A DNA stretch of 64,000 nucleotides from Amoebophrya sp. A120 (GCA_905178155.1 CAJINV010000010.1:3120587-3184586); one strand, 5' to 3'; shown: positions 9,284-21,798, counted from the first letter of the stretch. The notes: a model not told the origin generated them from the letters alone. Translations and numbers: made by a program.

Positions 9284-12200
9284 TCACCGCCGTTGCCGCT
9301 TTCTCCTCTTTCCCGCCGGTCCATTCGATGTGCTAGTAGTATTTTCTGTTTGTTTATTTCCATCCCCAGGAACGCTAGCTGCACCTGCACTACGATCACC
9401 TGCTCCACGGGCACCACCCGTAGAAGAAGTAGAAGTACTAGCGCCGCTGCCTTTGTTGCTTTTCGCACTTCCCGTAGATCCCCTCTTTGTCATCACCCTC
9501 AAACACTCCTGCTCAAAGTCCTCCAACGCCGTCAAGTTGCTCATCACCAGCATCCGCTGCGACTCCCGGAATTTCTGCGCTAACACCCCAAACTGCTCGT
9601 GCGACTCCCAAATTTTGTTCTACCAAACGAAAAAATGGGCCACAGCCAAATTTTCAAATTTTCAAAATTTTTCCCGCCAACCCGTGATCCTCGCCCCGGC
9701 CTGGGAAAATACGCACTGGCAGAAGTGCTCCATCTCGAGAACTCACATTGGCCACCTCAATCGGAAAAACAAAATTTTGAAATTTTGGCTGTGGCCCATT
9801 TTTCCGTTTGGTATGTTCGTTGGCGTCATCACGGACTCGTGCAACACCGAGTCCGCGGGGGTGAGTAGTTCGTTCAACACGTCCTTCAACGTCTCCACAA
9901 TTTGCAAGTCTGCCGCGCAACGGGCTTCGTTTTTCTCGAACAGAGAATTCTGCAAGTCCTCACTATCAATGCCGTGGAGAATGCGCAAGCAGATGAGCAG
10001 CTTCTTCGAAAGTGGCCAGGGAACAGCCGCTTGTTCTGGACAACTCGTCGAAGAAGAAGTACTAGTAGCGATCAACGCTGTTCCTGTCCTGTTGCTCGTC
10101 GTCGGCACAATATGTGACAGCACGTGGCTGGTCGTGACATTGTGCATGTGCAGCAACAGTTGCACTTCGGCATCCTCCGGCTCCCCGAGGTCCAGCTGCA
10201 GTGTGTCAGCTGGATTGCGGTCAAAGCAAAAGCCGTAGTACTGCAACAGCTCCCAGTTTTGCAACGGGCCGTAGTTCAGACAAAGCTGCTTTGGTGGAAG
10301 GGGGCAGGAAATTGGTGTTTCTGTTTGAAGATTCTTCGTCGTGCTCGTGGGCTCGCTCGTAGTAGTTGCCGGACGAGCAGGGACAACGTTCGCGGCCGTC
10401 TGCAGAATGAAGTGACCCAGGGACGGGCTGGTCTTGGTGCTTCTGCATGACAAGTTTCCGTCCTCTTGCTTTCCCGCACGACAAGTTTTGTCTGCCTCGA
10501 ATCTTGGCACGCAGATCGGCGAAGAGCGGTCGTGGTTTAGGTAGTCGGCGAAGGGGACGAGACAAGTCACTTTCGTATCAAGTGTAAAAGTGTCTGGGTC
10601 TGGAAGGTTGGAACTTGTGATGCTAACTATGGACTCTAAAAAAAAATGTATTGCATGAGTACCAAAAGGAATGCAATTTTTGCTACGCGGAGAGGGCATT
10701 TGTCATGCGGAATAGGCATGAAGAAGCTCTGAAAAAATATGTGATGCTAGGGCATGCATCACAGACATCAGGGCTCATGCAAAACGTGCATGACAATTGT
10801 CAGAATGTTCCTGACCCAGACATTTTTGCAGTTGATACTTCGAGAACGGAAACCACTCGCCGTCAATATACTGCGGTTTAGTGTCTTCAGAAGAGGAGGC
10901 TGCTTCTCCTGCCCCACACGTGTTTTGTAGTTCATCGCCCTCTACTTCATCTCCGCTATGATCGGACGAATCCTCGTCCGCGCAGGACGGCGGGTCGTGA
11001 CGGTTCACGTCCCCTTGGGCAGAACAGGAGCTGCTTGCCGGCTTCGCGAAGGTCATGGTTTCCTTATGAATTGCAAAAGTATCGTACTGGTATAAATGCA
11101 ATACAAATTTCCGAAGCATGAGAAAGAAAATTTTTTGTAATGCTGATTTACATTAAGAAAAAAATTTGTAATGCATGATTGCAATACGAGTACGATACTT
11201 TTGCAATTCATATTTCTCGTCTTTTCGCAACTCTTCCGCGGAGCAGCTAGTTATGCATTGCAAATATGTCTGGGTCTGGAAAGATGCGAACTTGTGATGC
11301 GCATTGCACATGACACAAAAATCTGTCATGCAAGGAAGCCAAAAGTTGCACATTTCTGGCCACCGAAAGAAGGGCTTTGTCATGCGGATTACGCATTAAG
11401 AGACCTTCTAAAAACCTGTGATGCTGGGGCGTGCATGGTAGCCCTTCTGGGTCATGCCAAAGCTGCACCATAAACCTCTGCAACCTTCCAGCCCCAGACA
11501 TATTTGCACTTGATACTGGTACTAGAGGAGCAAATTGCCATAGAAGTTGTATCCATAGCTGCTTGTTGCTGCAGAGCAACTTCTTGCTGCGCATACGCTC
11601 CTGCTTCACCTTGATGCTCATCGCCCTTTTGGTGCGCCTCGATCTCCATGGCACCGCCGTCGCCGTCGGCAGTAAAAGTAGACTCCGTCGAGCTATTCAG
11701 CTGCATTTCGGCATCCTCCTGGTCCTGGTTTTGTTCTCCTTCATGCTCTTGCTCGTCTTCAGCAGAAAAATTTTCATCGGCGCTTTCGCTTTCCTGCCTC
11801 GGTCGATGCGTCTTTTGGCAGACTTTGAAATCGATCTGAAAGGCGCGACTGTCGAAGACCACTTTCGCGTACAAAACGTCCTCAAACGTGACTTCCGGAA
11901 TGCGATCGCATCTTGGAATCTCCTCCTGCACCCACGTCGCAGGTCGTGGTCCTCCTGCTCGGGTACTTGTTGTCCCAATTTCTCCATCTTGCTGTCCAGC
12001 AATAAAAATTTCGCTCGCATGGTTCTCGTCATCGTCTCCGTCGACGTTCATTTTGTCGGCCGCGTGGTCCCCTACTTCCTCTCCAAGAATGCAACTGGAA
12101 GGAGATGAGCCAACACAATTTTCATTTTGAGCATTCTGCTTGAAGTCCTCGTGAATCTGCTTGTGTTTCTCATAGTTGAACACCACCTGGCTCAGAGACC

Positions 12201-14108
12201 GGTAGAATTCGTTGACTTCCATGCGCTGCGCCTCCACCTGAAAAATTACCTGCGGGCAGTAGAGATTCTCCAGAGCTTCCTCGGGCCACTGCAAAAGCGT
12301 TGGCGGGCAGTTATAACCTGCTCAGCTGTTACAATCTCAAGCGTTACAATAGAATATGCAAATCTGTGATGCAGGAGCGCATGTAATTCTAGCCCACTCT
12401 CATAGGATTGCGCATGACAAGTTCCGGAGTCCCAAACCCGATTACAATCTGGCGAAATTTGTATTGCAGAAAGCGGAACCCTCTGCGAGTCTGTCATGCT
12501 CATCATGCAGCACAAGTTTCAAATTCTATTGCAACGTTTGAGATTGTAACATCTAACCAAGCCATAGCAGTCGTCCAGCGTTTGCGGTAGGTTGTTGTGG
12601 ATCAGGTAGTGCAGCGGGTGGGAGGAGCTGTAGGCAGAAGTTCTTGCTCCCCGTCGTCCCGCTGAGTTCGTACTTAGGAGATTCTCTCCACCGGCTTTCT
12701 TTACTTCTTCGGATAGTTCTTTATCGGTTCCTTCCACGACCCCCGCGTTTACACCACCACCACCAGCGGCGGCCTCCATGTCAAACCGTTTCCGCAGGTA
12801 GATCAGGTAGGCCATGGCGATGTGTTCCTCGTCGCACTGCTCTAACCTTAGTAAGTGGTAGTACTTGCGAAATGCCGCGTCGCGAAACGCCGTGACCGCG
12901 TTCAGAATGTGGGTGGCGGAAATTTTCAAAATCGTGTCGTTGCACCGCAGCCCGTCGGTGTTGCCCTTCACGTACAGCCCGTCGCCGGAGACCTTCGAAT
13001 TGCCCACCTGGAGGTTGGGGTGCAGGAAATTGTTCCCGATCCGGCAGTTCTTGTGGGTTTCATCGATGTCTTGACAACTCGTCGACGTGCTAGGTGTACT
13101 AGTCGTGCAAGTCGTGGTGGTCAGACTTTCCACGTCGAACAGCTTCTCCGAAAGGAGCTGAACGCAAGAAGCTACATGGTCTTTTGTATCACCCATGCTC
13201 AACATGTTCACGGTACTAGCCGTGGTCGAGGACGGTGTCGCGACGTCGGATTGATGTAAAGAGCCTGGAGCTGCAGCTGCTGCTCCAGATGCGGTAGGTG
13301 AATGAAAAGCAGCACCCGACCACGTCGACGATGCATTGGTAAGAACACCGTCGCAGTACTCCTGAATTTTCGCGAGCAGGTCTTTTTTCTCCGGCTCCAG
13401 CAATTCCAACGTCCCATCGATGAAACTGAGCTTGTGTAGCAGAAACAAGCCTCTCCGCGGGTCTCTTGTCTCTTCGAAGTACAGGTCGTGGACGTTTTGG
13501 GTGAGAATATCGGCGATCCGGAGCAGAAGTTCGAACAGATTGAGGTCCTGTGTTGTCGTCGTGGTTTCTCGGCTTGCAGTTTCCGTGGCTCCACCACCGG
13601 TACTAGATTCTGCCTGATCATGCTGTTGGACCTTTTCGTCAACATTGTGGTCACCATGATCATTTTGCGCAGCAAGAACGAGATCACCACGACCGCCGCA
13701 ACCGCCAGCAAGCGAGATCGTCACGACCACGGTTTCTTTCTTTTCTTCGTACTGGACAAGAATGTTCTTAACGCTGTGACAACTTTGAAGAGGAAAACTC
13801 TCATTTTCTTTTTCCTCCTGCTCGATTTTGTTCAACAGTTCCAGCTTCTCCTTCTGCCACGGATCCTGCTTCGACAGCGGAAACCGGAGAACGCGGGAGG
13901 TGCATACAGCAGAACGAGAACCATGTTGTTCTCCTGCTTCAACATCTTGCTGGTACGGAAGTCTGCTCGTCTCGTCGTGTGCTGGTGTGGTCTTCTTCAA
14001 AATTTTTCCGTCTTGTTCCACCACATTTCCGCGGAGAGCCGCAGACGCGAAGGCGGCAGCGGGCGCCTCCTCCTGTGAAGGAGTAGTACTAGCGGGTCGT
14101 AGAAACAT
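9284..14108 (-). CDS. SET-domain methyltransferase, SETD3/Rubisco-LSMT type
   Basis: Six exons (14108-12567, 12311-11516, 11251-11213, 11064-10838, 10575-9814, 9620-9284) give about 1,225 residues; the length is a multiple of three. The C-terminal third holds the SET signature LVPFADYLNH followed by NYGPLQNWELLQYYGFCFD, the order found in SETD3, SETD6 and plant LSMT enzymes. Before it lie EEHIAMAYLIYLRKR and LPQTLDDCPPTLLQWPEEAL, matching the inserted helical region of that group. The last part (SESQRML..ALEDFEQECL-like helices) fits the LSMT substrate-binding domain. Family members methylate lysine or histidine on proteins using S-adenosylmethionine. It is about twice the usual length because of Ser/Thr/Gly-rich linkers. 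The frame is open for about 20 codons upstream of ATG 14108 (KETKIYFTSSVLSVDKE), so an earlier start behind an ordinary intron is possible. Confidence 0.85.
9621..9813. mobile_element. Introner, family K (single copy)
   Basis: Inverted ends of about 40 bp with AAAATGGGCCACAGCCAAA; flanking repeat TGTTC. It lacks the internal TTTGTCATGC motif. Removal reads MTPTNKIWESHEQ. Confidence 0.82.
10576..10837. mobile_element. Introner, family A
   Basis: Ends TATCAAGTGTAAAAGTGTCTG and complement type; flanks TTTCG/CTTCG. Removal reads FPFSKVTCLVPFAD, completing the SET motif. Confidence 0.88.
11065..11212. mobile_element. Introner, family B
   Basis: Ends TATGAATTGC and GCAATTCATA; flanks TTCCT/TTTCT. 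Removal reads LRKDEKE..MTFAKP. Confidence 0.82.
11252..11515. mobile_element. Introner, family A
   Basis: Left end TATGCATTGCAAATATGTC, right end with CAGCCCCAGACATAT; flanks CTAGT/CTGGT. Confidence 0.82.
12312..12566. mobile_element. Introner, family C
   Basis: Ends TATAACCTGCTC and complement type with TGTTACAATCTCAA; flanking repeat GCAGT. Removal reads LDDCPPTLLQWPEE. Confidence 0.87.
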
Positions 14109-14989
14109 GGTAATTTCCTTGTCCACGCTTAGGACGCTGCTGGTGAAGTAGATTTTTGTTTCCTTGTAGTGTACTTAGTAGTGCAAACAAGATCAGGACC
14201 GCTGCTCGTCTCACTGTACTATCGTATTTTTATTCGTGCTTGCTTTTCAATAGTTTTAGCTTTTTATGATCTCATCTTGCTGGCGCAGCACTATAGCAGT
14301 CTTACTCAACATAGAAGGAGGCAACAGACGCCAGGTGGCAGAAAAAATGTGCTTAGTGTTAAAGAAAAGATCAGTCGATAACGACAGCCTCGTGCATCTT
14401 GATTTTCGTTGTCGTTCCTGAAGACCTTCACCTTCCTGGATGAAAAAATAAAAAGCATATCTATGTAATGAACAAATGGGGGTTGGATTCAAAATTTGCA
14501 GGTGGATCGGGGTTTCAACAAAATAGTACGACTTACAAAGCAGGATCGGGATTTCAAAATTTTCTTCGCGATTTTCCTGATTCACTAGCCCAGTCAACGG
14601 GACTGGTGGACCGTGTATTTCGATTGGGTTCAGATCAAGAAGATGAATGGGAGCAGCTGCATTTTATTCATTTTTCATCATCTGGTGTGTGACGAGATTA
14701 TTTTCATGATCCGGATCTTCCAGCATGAACTAAAAAGCGGCTCTTTGAATCTTGATCTTCAACTTCTGACCTGTGCTGTCGAAGAGCCGTTGATTTTAAT
14801 TTCTTTTGATTTGCCTGCCCGGTGCATCAGAACTACAACATGCACTGGATCATCTTCGCCTAGTGTCGTCTCCGGATTCGAAATGGAAACTGGATTGAAC
14901 ATCATCACACATCAACAGGGTTCTTTTCCTGTCGCCAAAAGATGCCTGCAATTATTGCGACCCGGTTCAGTTTCGAGTATAATAGATAC
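14109..14989. other. Spacer upstream of the SET gene
   Basis: Contains plus-strand frames of 74 and 126 codons that I do not trust. A direct phrase GGATCGGG(G/A)TTTCAA occurs twice near 14500-14560. Confidence 0.4.
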
Positions 14990-15807
14990 GTAAAAATGTT
15001 GGTCATGCTTATTTCAGATAGAATTATCGGAGCGCTTTGTCACCTGCTTCTCTGCTGCGCGAGGACGGCGATGTGATCGCGTTTCAATTCGAATGATGAT
15101 GTGCCAGCACTAGGCTACCTAATGCTAATCAAATGTGTATTCATCTCGTCACCAAACAGAAGCCATTGCGGTCCTCTGGTGCAGACAATGAAGCTAAATT
15201 ATAGCTCTAACCCGACTTATTTGAGGGTAAAAAGTAGTCTTTGATTAAAATTATCGTTCAAGTCGGGGTCGGTATTAAGTAATAATATTCTCAAGATTCA
15301 ATAGTACTGGTCGGTGAGTAATTTTTTTTTTTTTTCGAAAAGTCAATGATAAATCCCACGAGTAAGTTTAAGTTGTAGGGAAAACAAGTAAAGTGCGCAC
15401 ATTAGCTGAAAACGATGAACGTGTTGTAAAACTATGACAAGAATGGTAAGAAAAACGCAATTGCAAAATAAATGAATAACAAAACTATACTGTAAAAATT
15501 CGCAGACAATGACAACTCGAAAACAAAAATTTGACTGGTAGTTACAACTTCGCTTTGTTCCTGTCCTCGATCTACTTTTATGGTTCTCGTTACGTCGCCC
15601 ATGACATTCATAAGTAAGTAAGTAGGTCCGTGTCCAGTATCATTTCAACATTCGTACAACTGGAAAAGCCAGATGTCCCAAGATAGCAACAGCACCTTAA
15701 GACGCCCATCAAATCCACAAAATCAGAGCAACAACGAGAAGAACGCTGGTGCTTACGTGAAAGTGCCTGGCACTACTACTTAGCACCTTCTTCGCAAGAA
15801 CCAAGAT

Positions 15808-15960
15808 TCAGCAGCACAACACTGTGTCTGAGCGCTGCTGCTTGTTCGCGGCCGGTGCAGCATTCTGCGCAACGACCAAGTTTGGACCGTAGCCAAGATA
15901 TGCCCCGCTCAGAAGACTACTAGACCATCTTGGATAAAAAAGCAACAGCTTCGTTCTAAG
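15808..15960 (-). CDS. C-terminal exon, LSGAY unit
   Basis: A minus-strand frame ending at 15808 reads SSLLSGAYLGYGPN, then an Ala/Asn/Gln-rich tail ending VLCC. It is paralogous to the exon ending at 20562. The first residues resemble the start of the cysteine-rich exon at 16224-16660 (SSTLSGAYSNYGP). Whether it is spliced to that exon or is a separate decayed unit cannot be told from the sequence. No start codon is evident in frame near it. Confidence 0.35.
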   Translation of the reverse strand, partial: LRTKLLLFYPRWSSSLLSGAYLGYGPNLVVAQNAAPAANKQQRSDTVLCC

Positions 15961-16223
15961 TAAGTGAGTAATGCAAAGCTCCGGTTCCACGAGCACCTCT
16001 TGTGGTTTCTCCACGGCATGAGTCATCTTCACATGCAATAATCCCACCAAGGATCATACGATGTGGATGGGTCATAGATCACTCAGCAGGCGACTTTCGA
16101 GTCCGAACGTAGATGTGGAAGCTGCATTCCATTTGATATACGAAGTCTATCTCGAGAAGTTTTTTTTCAACCCAGAATTAGTCTATATGCACACAATCAA
16201 GCTGTCGAATAAAAATGCCAAGT

Positions 16224-16660
16224 AGCTTAGGCGAGGACGTGAGCGGGGCATACAGTGCAGCAGGTTCTCAGCATGTTGTTCATCCCAATGATGGCCTCGG
16301 GAGATTCTGCACCACCTGCAGGATTAGGATTTCCCGGAAATTTGGTGGTGGCAGCAGCAGGGTTGTACTTCGCCTTCTTCGTCGTCGCCGCGTCCTTGTA
16401 CAGCAGGGCGCTCGCGAATTCCTGGCACACTTCATCTTCGGTTGGTACTTCTACTTGGGGGGCCCCCCTGGCTGCAGCGGATGTCCGAACAGTAGCGAAC
16501 CCCTGCTGGCAGGTCATCTGCGGCCCCCCGCTGATCTGCGTATGAAACAAGTGTGGGCCGTAGTTAGAATATGCCCCGCTCAAAGTAGACGATCTCAACT
16601 TACTAGTAGTACGCACAGTTATTTCATTTGCGAATGTGATTGATGCCACGGCTCTTTTCT
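16224..16660 (-). CDS. Cysteine-rich protein, paralog 1b
   Basis: The frame reads KLRSSTLSGAYSNYGPHLFH, then a domain with TCQQGF, EDEVCQEFASALLYKD and LRTCCTVCPAHV before the stop at 16224. Cysteine spacing and the endings match three other exons in this window (17248-17393, 20979-21368, 21799-21968). The upstream limit is uncertain: the frame stays open past 16649 without a clear ATG in the paralog, so a first exon, possibly with a signal peptide, may lie upstream. I do not recognise the family. Small, cysteine-patterned, duplicated genes in a parasite suggest secreted proteins, which is inference only. Confidence 0.5.
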
Positions 16661-17247
16661 GCGGCCCCTCTTCCTGTCCGGTTCTTTATAAATGTACAGC
16701 TCCAAATCCATCACTATCAACCGCAGCCAGGGATAGATGATCGATGACTCAGCGGACAGCTGATGTCACATCCGAATAGTATGCGAGGCATTTTCGTCCT
16801 GGGAAGCCGGGCTAGTGTCGGCGCCCATGTTGACATGGAGCACCACGCCGCCCCTCCGCCTCCTGCCAGAGCCGTCATTTTTTGGTTCATGGGGCTTTGT
16901 TTTTATTGAATCACGCAGGTTCAGGCAAATTGAACTTGTAATTTTTTCCCTCCATCTTCTCCATGCGCATTTTTTTTTTCGGACACGCGGTTGCAATTTG
17001 CAATGTCGAAACTGGAACTGCGCCAGCAGCTTTACTATAAATTCAATGGCATTTTCATTTTCTCCGCTGTTGGCTGGTACACGTACAGGTACATTCATGC
17101 CTGTCCACATTGAAATTTCATTTTCGAGTTCGACCTAGAAAAGATATATGCTCCACACACAAACGGTAGAGTATAACAAGTATTATCGCACAGTCGTGGA
17201 TTTCATCACATTCTTCGCACTTACGGTGGGGCGGCGATTTTTTGTTC

Positions 17248-18260
17248 CTAAGCGTAAGCACTAAGCATGTAGATGTACTTAACGCATTCAACATCAACAA
17301 ACCGCCGAAACACAATGTCAGGAAGGTCGAAGTGAGCGGGCCATACTTCGCAGCAAGTTTTCAGTGCAGTGTTCGTATCAACGACAGCGGTGCTATCCTG
17401 AGTAAACAAGTTCCCACCCCAGAGTTGACATGCAGAAGATATGCATCTCCTGCAGATACATTTGCAACGCGCATCTTCCCACGAAGAGAGACATACACTG
17501 ATCATAAATGGTGTTGTGGAATTCTTTTAATGCAGTATCAAACAGGATAGCGACGAGTGCGAGGTGGCTTTGTGATGGGGCTACCCTTCTTGCTAGCCTG
17601 CTTTAATACACCTCTTGTTCAGATAGAAACTTTACTAAACTTTATCCCAAAACTAAACTCCCATCCTGACTCTGGGGTTGGGAGCGTTTTTGCAACACAG
17701 GATACCGGTCATGCTCTTGGACGTTTGCTTGCGGATTAAGTTCAGGATCACCGGTAAACGTGTTGCTTTCCGCACCGTTTTTCTTCACCGCCTTCTGATA
17801 TAAATTGCAAATTATATGTCTACTTGGTCTAGAGGAAAAAGAATTCAAGGACCGCGTGCGCGTCATGCTCGGCCAGCATGACTTCTCTCATATCTGTCAT
17901 GCACGCTACCCAAGCGCTCCAGTTGTTTCTCATGTACTTTAGATGAAAGGCAGTTCTTTGCCATGCAGAATTGGCAACATCACCTAGCAAGAACTCCGTG
18001 GCATGATCATGATTTGGGGATGACGGTCGAACCGGCGTCAAAAGTGTCCAGACCTCCCAGACATATTTGCTGCATTCGATATCTCCCAGTCCTTGTAATG
18101 CAATTGCCCCGCGAAGGCCGCGCACGCCAGATTGTCGGTTGGCATTTGTTCCACCCCCTGGGCCATCATTGCGTCTTTGGCCTGTTTGAAAGCCATTTCA
18201 CAGCTCAGCGTCATCGGCGCCTTGTTGGTTTTCGTAGTGCCCTCGCCGGTACCCGTTCCA
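17248..18260 (-). CDS. Cysteine-rich protein, paralog 1a
   Basis: Exons about 18260-18082, 17797-17705 and 17393-17248, joined by removing two introners, read GTTKTNKAPMTLSCEMAFKQ, then CAAFAGQLHYKDWEKAVKKN and ALKTCCEVWPAHFD, with stop at 17248. The domain has the same length and cysteine order as paralog 1b. The N-terminus is unclear. Paralog 2a has a signal-peptide exon; here the matching ATG near 18413 runs into an in-frame TGA after a short insertion, so this copy may use another start or be decaying. Confidence 0.45.
17394..17704. mobile_element. Introner, family F
   Basis: Ends TATCCTGAGTAAACAAGTTC and a degraded right end (CACAGGATA). Flanks GGTGC/CCGGT barely match, yet the 5-bp rule still gives an open frame (EHDRAVVDTN). 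Confidence 0.72.
17798..18081. mobile_element. Introner, degraded family A
   Basis: Ends with TATATGTC and CAGACATATTTGC are recognisable but diverged; flanks TCTGA/TCTCC. Removal reads YKDWEKAVKKNG. Its partner in the right duplicate is at 22464. Confidence 0.72.
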
Positions 18261-18639
18261 AGACCAAGACGGCCCAGAAAGTATCGCAGCGCGCAAGAAC
18301 TACTTACTTCCCTTCGCCTCGTCCCTCAGGCTCCGCACGGCCTGAGCAGCAACAGAAAACAACACGACAACTAGTACCAGAAACTACTTACAGGAGATCA
18401 TATGTAGGCTCGGTTCTGCATTTTTCGTTTACATCAAACAAAAGTGACTATAATTTCTATATTATCATGTCAAATTTATCATGTGCTGGATGTACATGTA
18501 GTATGCTTATTGCATTTTTTCTGCAAAAACTTGTCAGGGAAGGCAGTGGAAGTGATGCAACTACAAGGCCGTAATTGTACTGAAGAGATGCAGAACAAGT
18601 GCAGTAGTTGCGCTTTGGCATGACAAATGAAGATGAGGG

Positions 18640-19714
18640 ATGAAAGTAGCTCTTCCACACTTTCATAGAAACTCCCCGACATCCAGAGCCGCTGTCGGTT
18701 CCGGACCTCCGCCGAGAATAAAACCGGCACTCGTCGTCCCAAGAACCACGACCGCCGTTTTGTTGTTCCGGAGGACTTTCATTTTTTTTTTCGCAAGATC
18801 AAACTCAAGAACTCTTTGCAAGATCAAATTCGAGAACTGAACGAAAAGAAACTACTGCAAGTTGTGTGGTTGAATCTTCAGACAGCCGAATTTTGGGCAG
18901 AACGCTGACGCTCTCGTCGCGGTTAATTTTTTGTAAAATATTTCTTAATGGTGCAACTGGAAAGAACTTCTACTACCGAAAGGTAAACTCCAACACGAGG
19001 TGGATAAGGACCTGAGGGGGGGAGAAGGAATTTAAGGAAAGTGACTGACGCAACAAAATCGGAAGAAATTCTACCGAACTATGATTCGTAGCAAAATTTC
19101 TACTGCTCCGAAACTTCTAGAGAGATGACGGCGATGAAGCAGCAGCACATCCTCTTCTGCGGACTGCAAATTATGAGGACGAGAACCGACACCAGGGCGG
19201 CCGCCGCCGCTGCACTATATCTGTATTAAACGCGCCAACAAAAAGGCCCGCGCCAGGGCTAGAACGGACAACGAGAATCTGCAACAAGGAGGACCGAGAC
19301 TTGGCGGAGTATAACGAGACCGACAAATCTCTAAAACTTCATCGTAATATGATGCAGGCCACCGCCGGTGCGAGTCTTCTTTTTAGACAAAGCGACTACC
19401 GATCAAGAAATATACGCTGAGTATTGAGGCGGGACATCACCGTTGCACGAAAACCAAGGAGGCGCTTACGGGTGGTTTTTTCGACCGAAAGATGGCGCTG
19501 GCGTTGCTGACCGAAACACACGACACCACGAGCTCCAAATAAAAAAAGTGGCATATTGTATCATGTTCATATATGTTCTTTATCTTGCTCTTCGGAGCAT
19601 GAGCTCTACTGCCTCTAACAGGCACCAGAATTTTTTTCCTGCTGCCCAAATGTGATTTCAATGACAATGCCTACTTCACTTCTCTACTGTCCGTTATGAG
19701 GGTTTTCAATTTCA
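18640..19714. other. Spacer inside and after the left duplicate
   Basis: Purine-rich, no stable frame conserved between the two duplicates, so probably promoter or decayed sequence. The short ORFs here are not kept in the other copy. Confidence 0.45.
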
Positions 19715-20561
19715 AGGATACGTAATGTTGATCTATCATGTTGCCAGAAAGAATAATCAGAGCGCTCTGTCACCTGCTTCCCTGCTGCGCGAGCACGTCG
19801 AGGCCGCGTTTGAATTGGAGTGAGTGACGTACCAGCTCCACCAGCGCAAGGCGGTTATATTTGTGTACTCATCTCCACAAAAAGAAGCTAGTAGCCCGGC
19901 CCTGATGCAGACGATGAAGCTAATAGCTCTACTCCGATTTATTTGAGGGTAAAAAGTAAAAGTAGTCTTTGATGTTCGTTAAAATAAATATAAGTCGTGG
20001 TCGGTACATCATAGTATTCTTAGGATATAATAACATTGCTCGGTGAGTAAATTTTCGAAAAGTCAATTCTGATGAAGATGATAAATAAACGCGAACAGAA
20101 ATACTGCAGTAAGAAGTTTAACAGTTACAATAACAAGTAGGGAAAAAGTGCGCGCAGTAGTTTAGCAGATAGAAAAGGAAAACGATGAATGTGTTGTAGA
20201 AAATAAGCGATGAATTCAAAGAAAGGATGCAATTGCAAAAGTCAATTCAAAACTTCACCTAAAAATTCGCAGGCAACTGGAAAACAAAAATTTGAGTGGT
20301 ACTTACAGCTTCGCGTTCGTCCACGTGCAGTCCTCGATACAATTTATGGCTTTGGCTACGCCTCCGACATAAGCAAGTAGGTCCGTGCTGTCCATTATCG
20401 ACATTTCATTCGTACAACTGGAAAAGCGAGACGTCCCAAGAACAGCAACAGGACCTTAAGACGACGAAATCCACAAAATGATCAACGAGAAGAACAACGC
20501 TGCTGCTTACGCCAACGCGCCTCCTGGCACCACGAGCCACTTCCTCGTAAGAACCAAGTTT

Positions 20562-20760
20562 CAGCAGCAACAAACTGGCGTGTCTGGGCGCTGCTGCTTG
20601 TTCGCGACCGGTGTGTTCGGGTTCGCGCCCGGTGCGTTCGCGACCCGTGCGCCCGCGGCCGGTGTGTTCGGGTTCGCGCCCGGTGCAGCACTTTGCGCAG
20701 CCACGTGTGGACCGTAGCCAAGATATGCCCCGCTCAAAAGACTAGACCAATTCAGCTAAA
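20562..20760 (-). CDS. C-terminal exon, LSGAY unit with Pro/Asn repeat
   Basis: Reads SSLLSGAYLGYGPHVAAQ, then two near-identical runs of APGANPNTP, ending DTPVCCC at 20562. The left-duplicate partner (15808-15960) has only AAPAANKQ, so the repeat expanded in this copy or contracted in the other. The GC-rich repeat encoding APGANPNTP spans about 20600-20690. No start codon is seen. Confidence 0.35.
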
Positions 20761-20978
20761 AAGATGAAGACAACGGCTTCGTTGTTCTTCTACGTAGAAG
20801 TTTATTATAAACTTCTATTCTAGAAAGCGAAAGGCCTCAAAACACATCATATTTTCATACAATTTTCTGGGTCGAATTCGAAATGGTCGAAAATGTAACT
20901 TTCGACACAGAATATGTGGTCTATAATATGCACATATCACAATCAAGCTGTCGAATAAAAATGCCAAGCATATAATGC

Positions 20979-21368
20979 CTAGTCGACGTGAGCGGGGCAT
21001 ACAGTGCAGCAAGTTGTCAGCATGTTGTGGTTCCCAGCCGTGACCGTGGCTTTCCATACAGGAGGAGGATTGGGTTTGGGAGCAGTGAAGGTTTTGCTGG
21101 CAGCGTCAGAGTTGTACTGCGCCTTGTTGGAACCCTTGTAACCCAGGAAAAACGCGAGCTCTTGGCACACTTCATGTTCGGTCGAAGGCGATTGACCATG
21201 TTCCTCCAGGGCTTTTCTGACTTCGTCCTGGCAGGGCACTTGCTGCCCCCCGGTGATCGTGATCTGCGTATGAAGCAAGTGCGGTCCATAGTTAGAATAT
21301 GCCCCGCTCAGACTAGACGATCTCAACTTCCTAGTGACAACAGTTGCGTTTGTGACTGATGTTGACAC
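20979..21368 (-). CDS. Cysteine-rich protein, paralog 2b
   Basis: Reads TRKLRSSSLSGAYSNYGPHL, then VPCQDEVRKALEEHG, EVCQELAFFLGYKG and MLTTCCTVCPAHVD before the stop. It is the right-duplicate partner of 16224-16660; the two agree through most of the length, with indels in the Pro/Ala-rich middle. The frame extends upstream to a TAA near 21413 without an ATG, so a 5' exon is missing from this model. Unknown family; four cysteines are shared by all four paralogs. Confidence 0.5.
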   Translation of the reverse strand: MSTSVTNATVVTRKLRSSSLSGAYSNYGPHLLHTQITITGGQQVPCQDEVRKALEEHGQSPSTEHEVCQELAFFLGYKGSNKAQYNSDAASKTFTAPKPNPPPVWKATVTAGNHNMLTTCCTVCPAHVD

Positions 21369-21798
21369 AGCTGCTTCGACTTCCTGATGTGCGGTTTTCT
21401 TTTATTCAATACAGCTGCTCCGCCAACCACGCAGGCGGATGGCATAAGACCCAGGAGGCGACTTTCGCGTCCGAATATGCGGGGGGCATCTTCGTATGGG
21501 AGCTTCACCAGGGCCGAAGTTATTGACTTTAAAAACAAAAAAAAAGGCACCCCTTGACGGAGCCCTTCAAGGACAAGGGGGCAACCCCTCCGGGCCCCCT
21601 TTCAACTCTTACGCGCTCAAGTAATATACCGCGGCGGCTAGTTCGAAAGGGGGCGAGTGTGTCAGAGTTGAAACGCAAAATCCCAGCACTTTTCACTTTC
21701 TAGGGGACGGGGACCCATGATACTTATTATTATTTTTTCTGGTTTACATAGAGTATAATTTTCGTGCGGTCGATTTCACATTCGGCGCACTTTTATTT

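Larger units (their letters stand above)
14990..19560. repeat. Segmental tandem duplication, left copy
   Basis: Aligns by eye over its length with 19715-24200. Matching anchors include GAGCGCT(T/C)TGTCACCTGCTTC at about 15029 and 19760, the cysteine-rich exons, and CTCCCCGACATC at about 18676 and 23356. The copies differ by many substitutions and small indels, so the duplication is not recent. Confidence 0.8.

Noticed and set aside
14468-14993. Plus-strand frames of 74 and 126 codons upstream of the SET gene
   Set aside because: Short, overlapping, in an AT-rich spacer with a small local repeat; no support.
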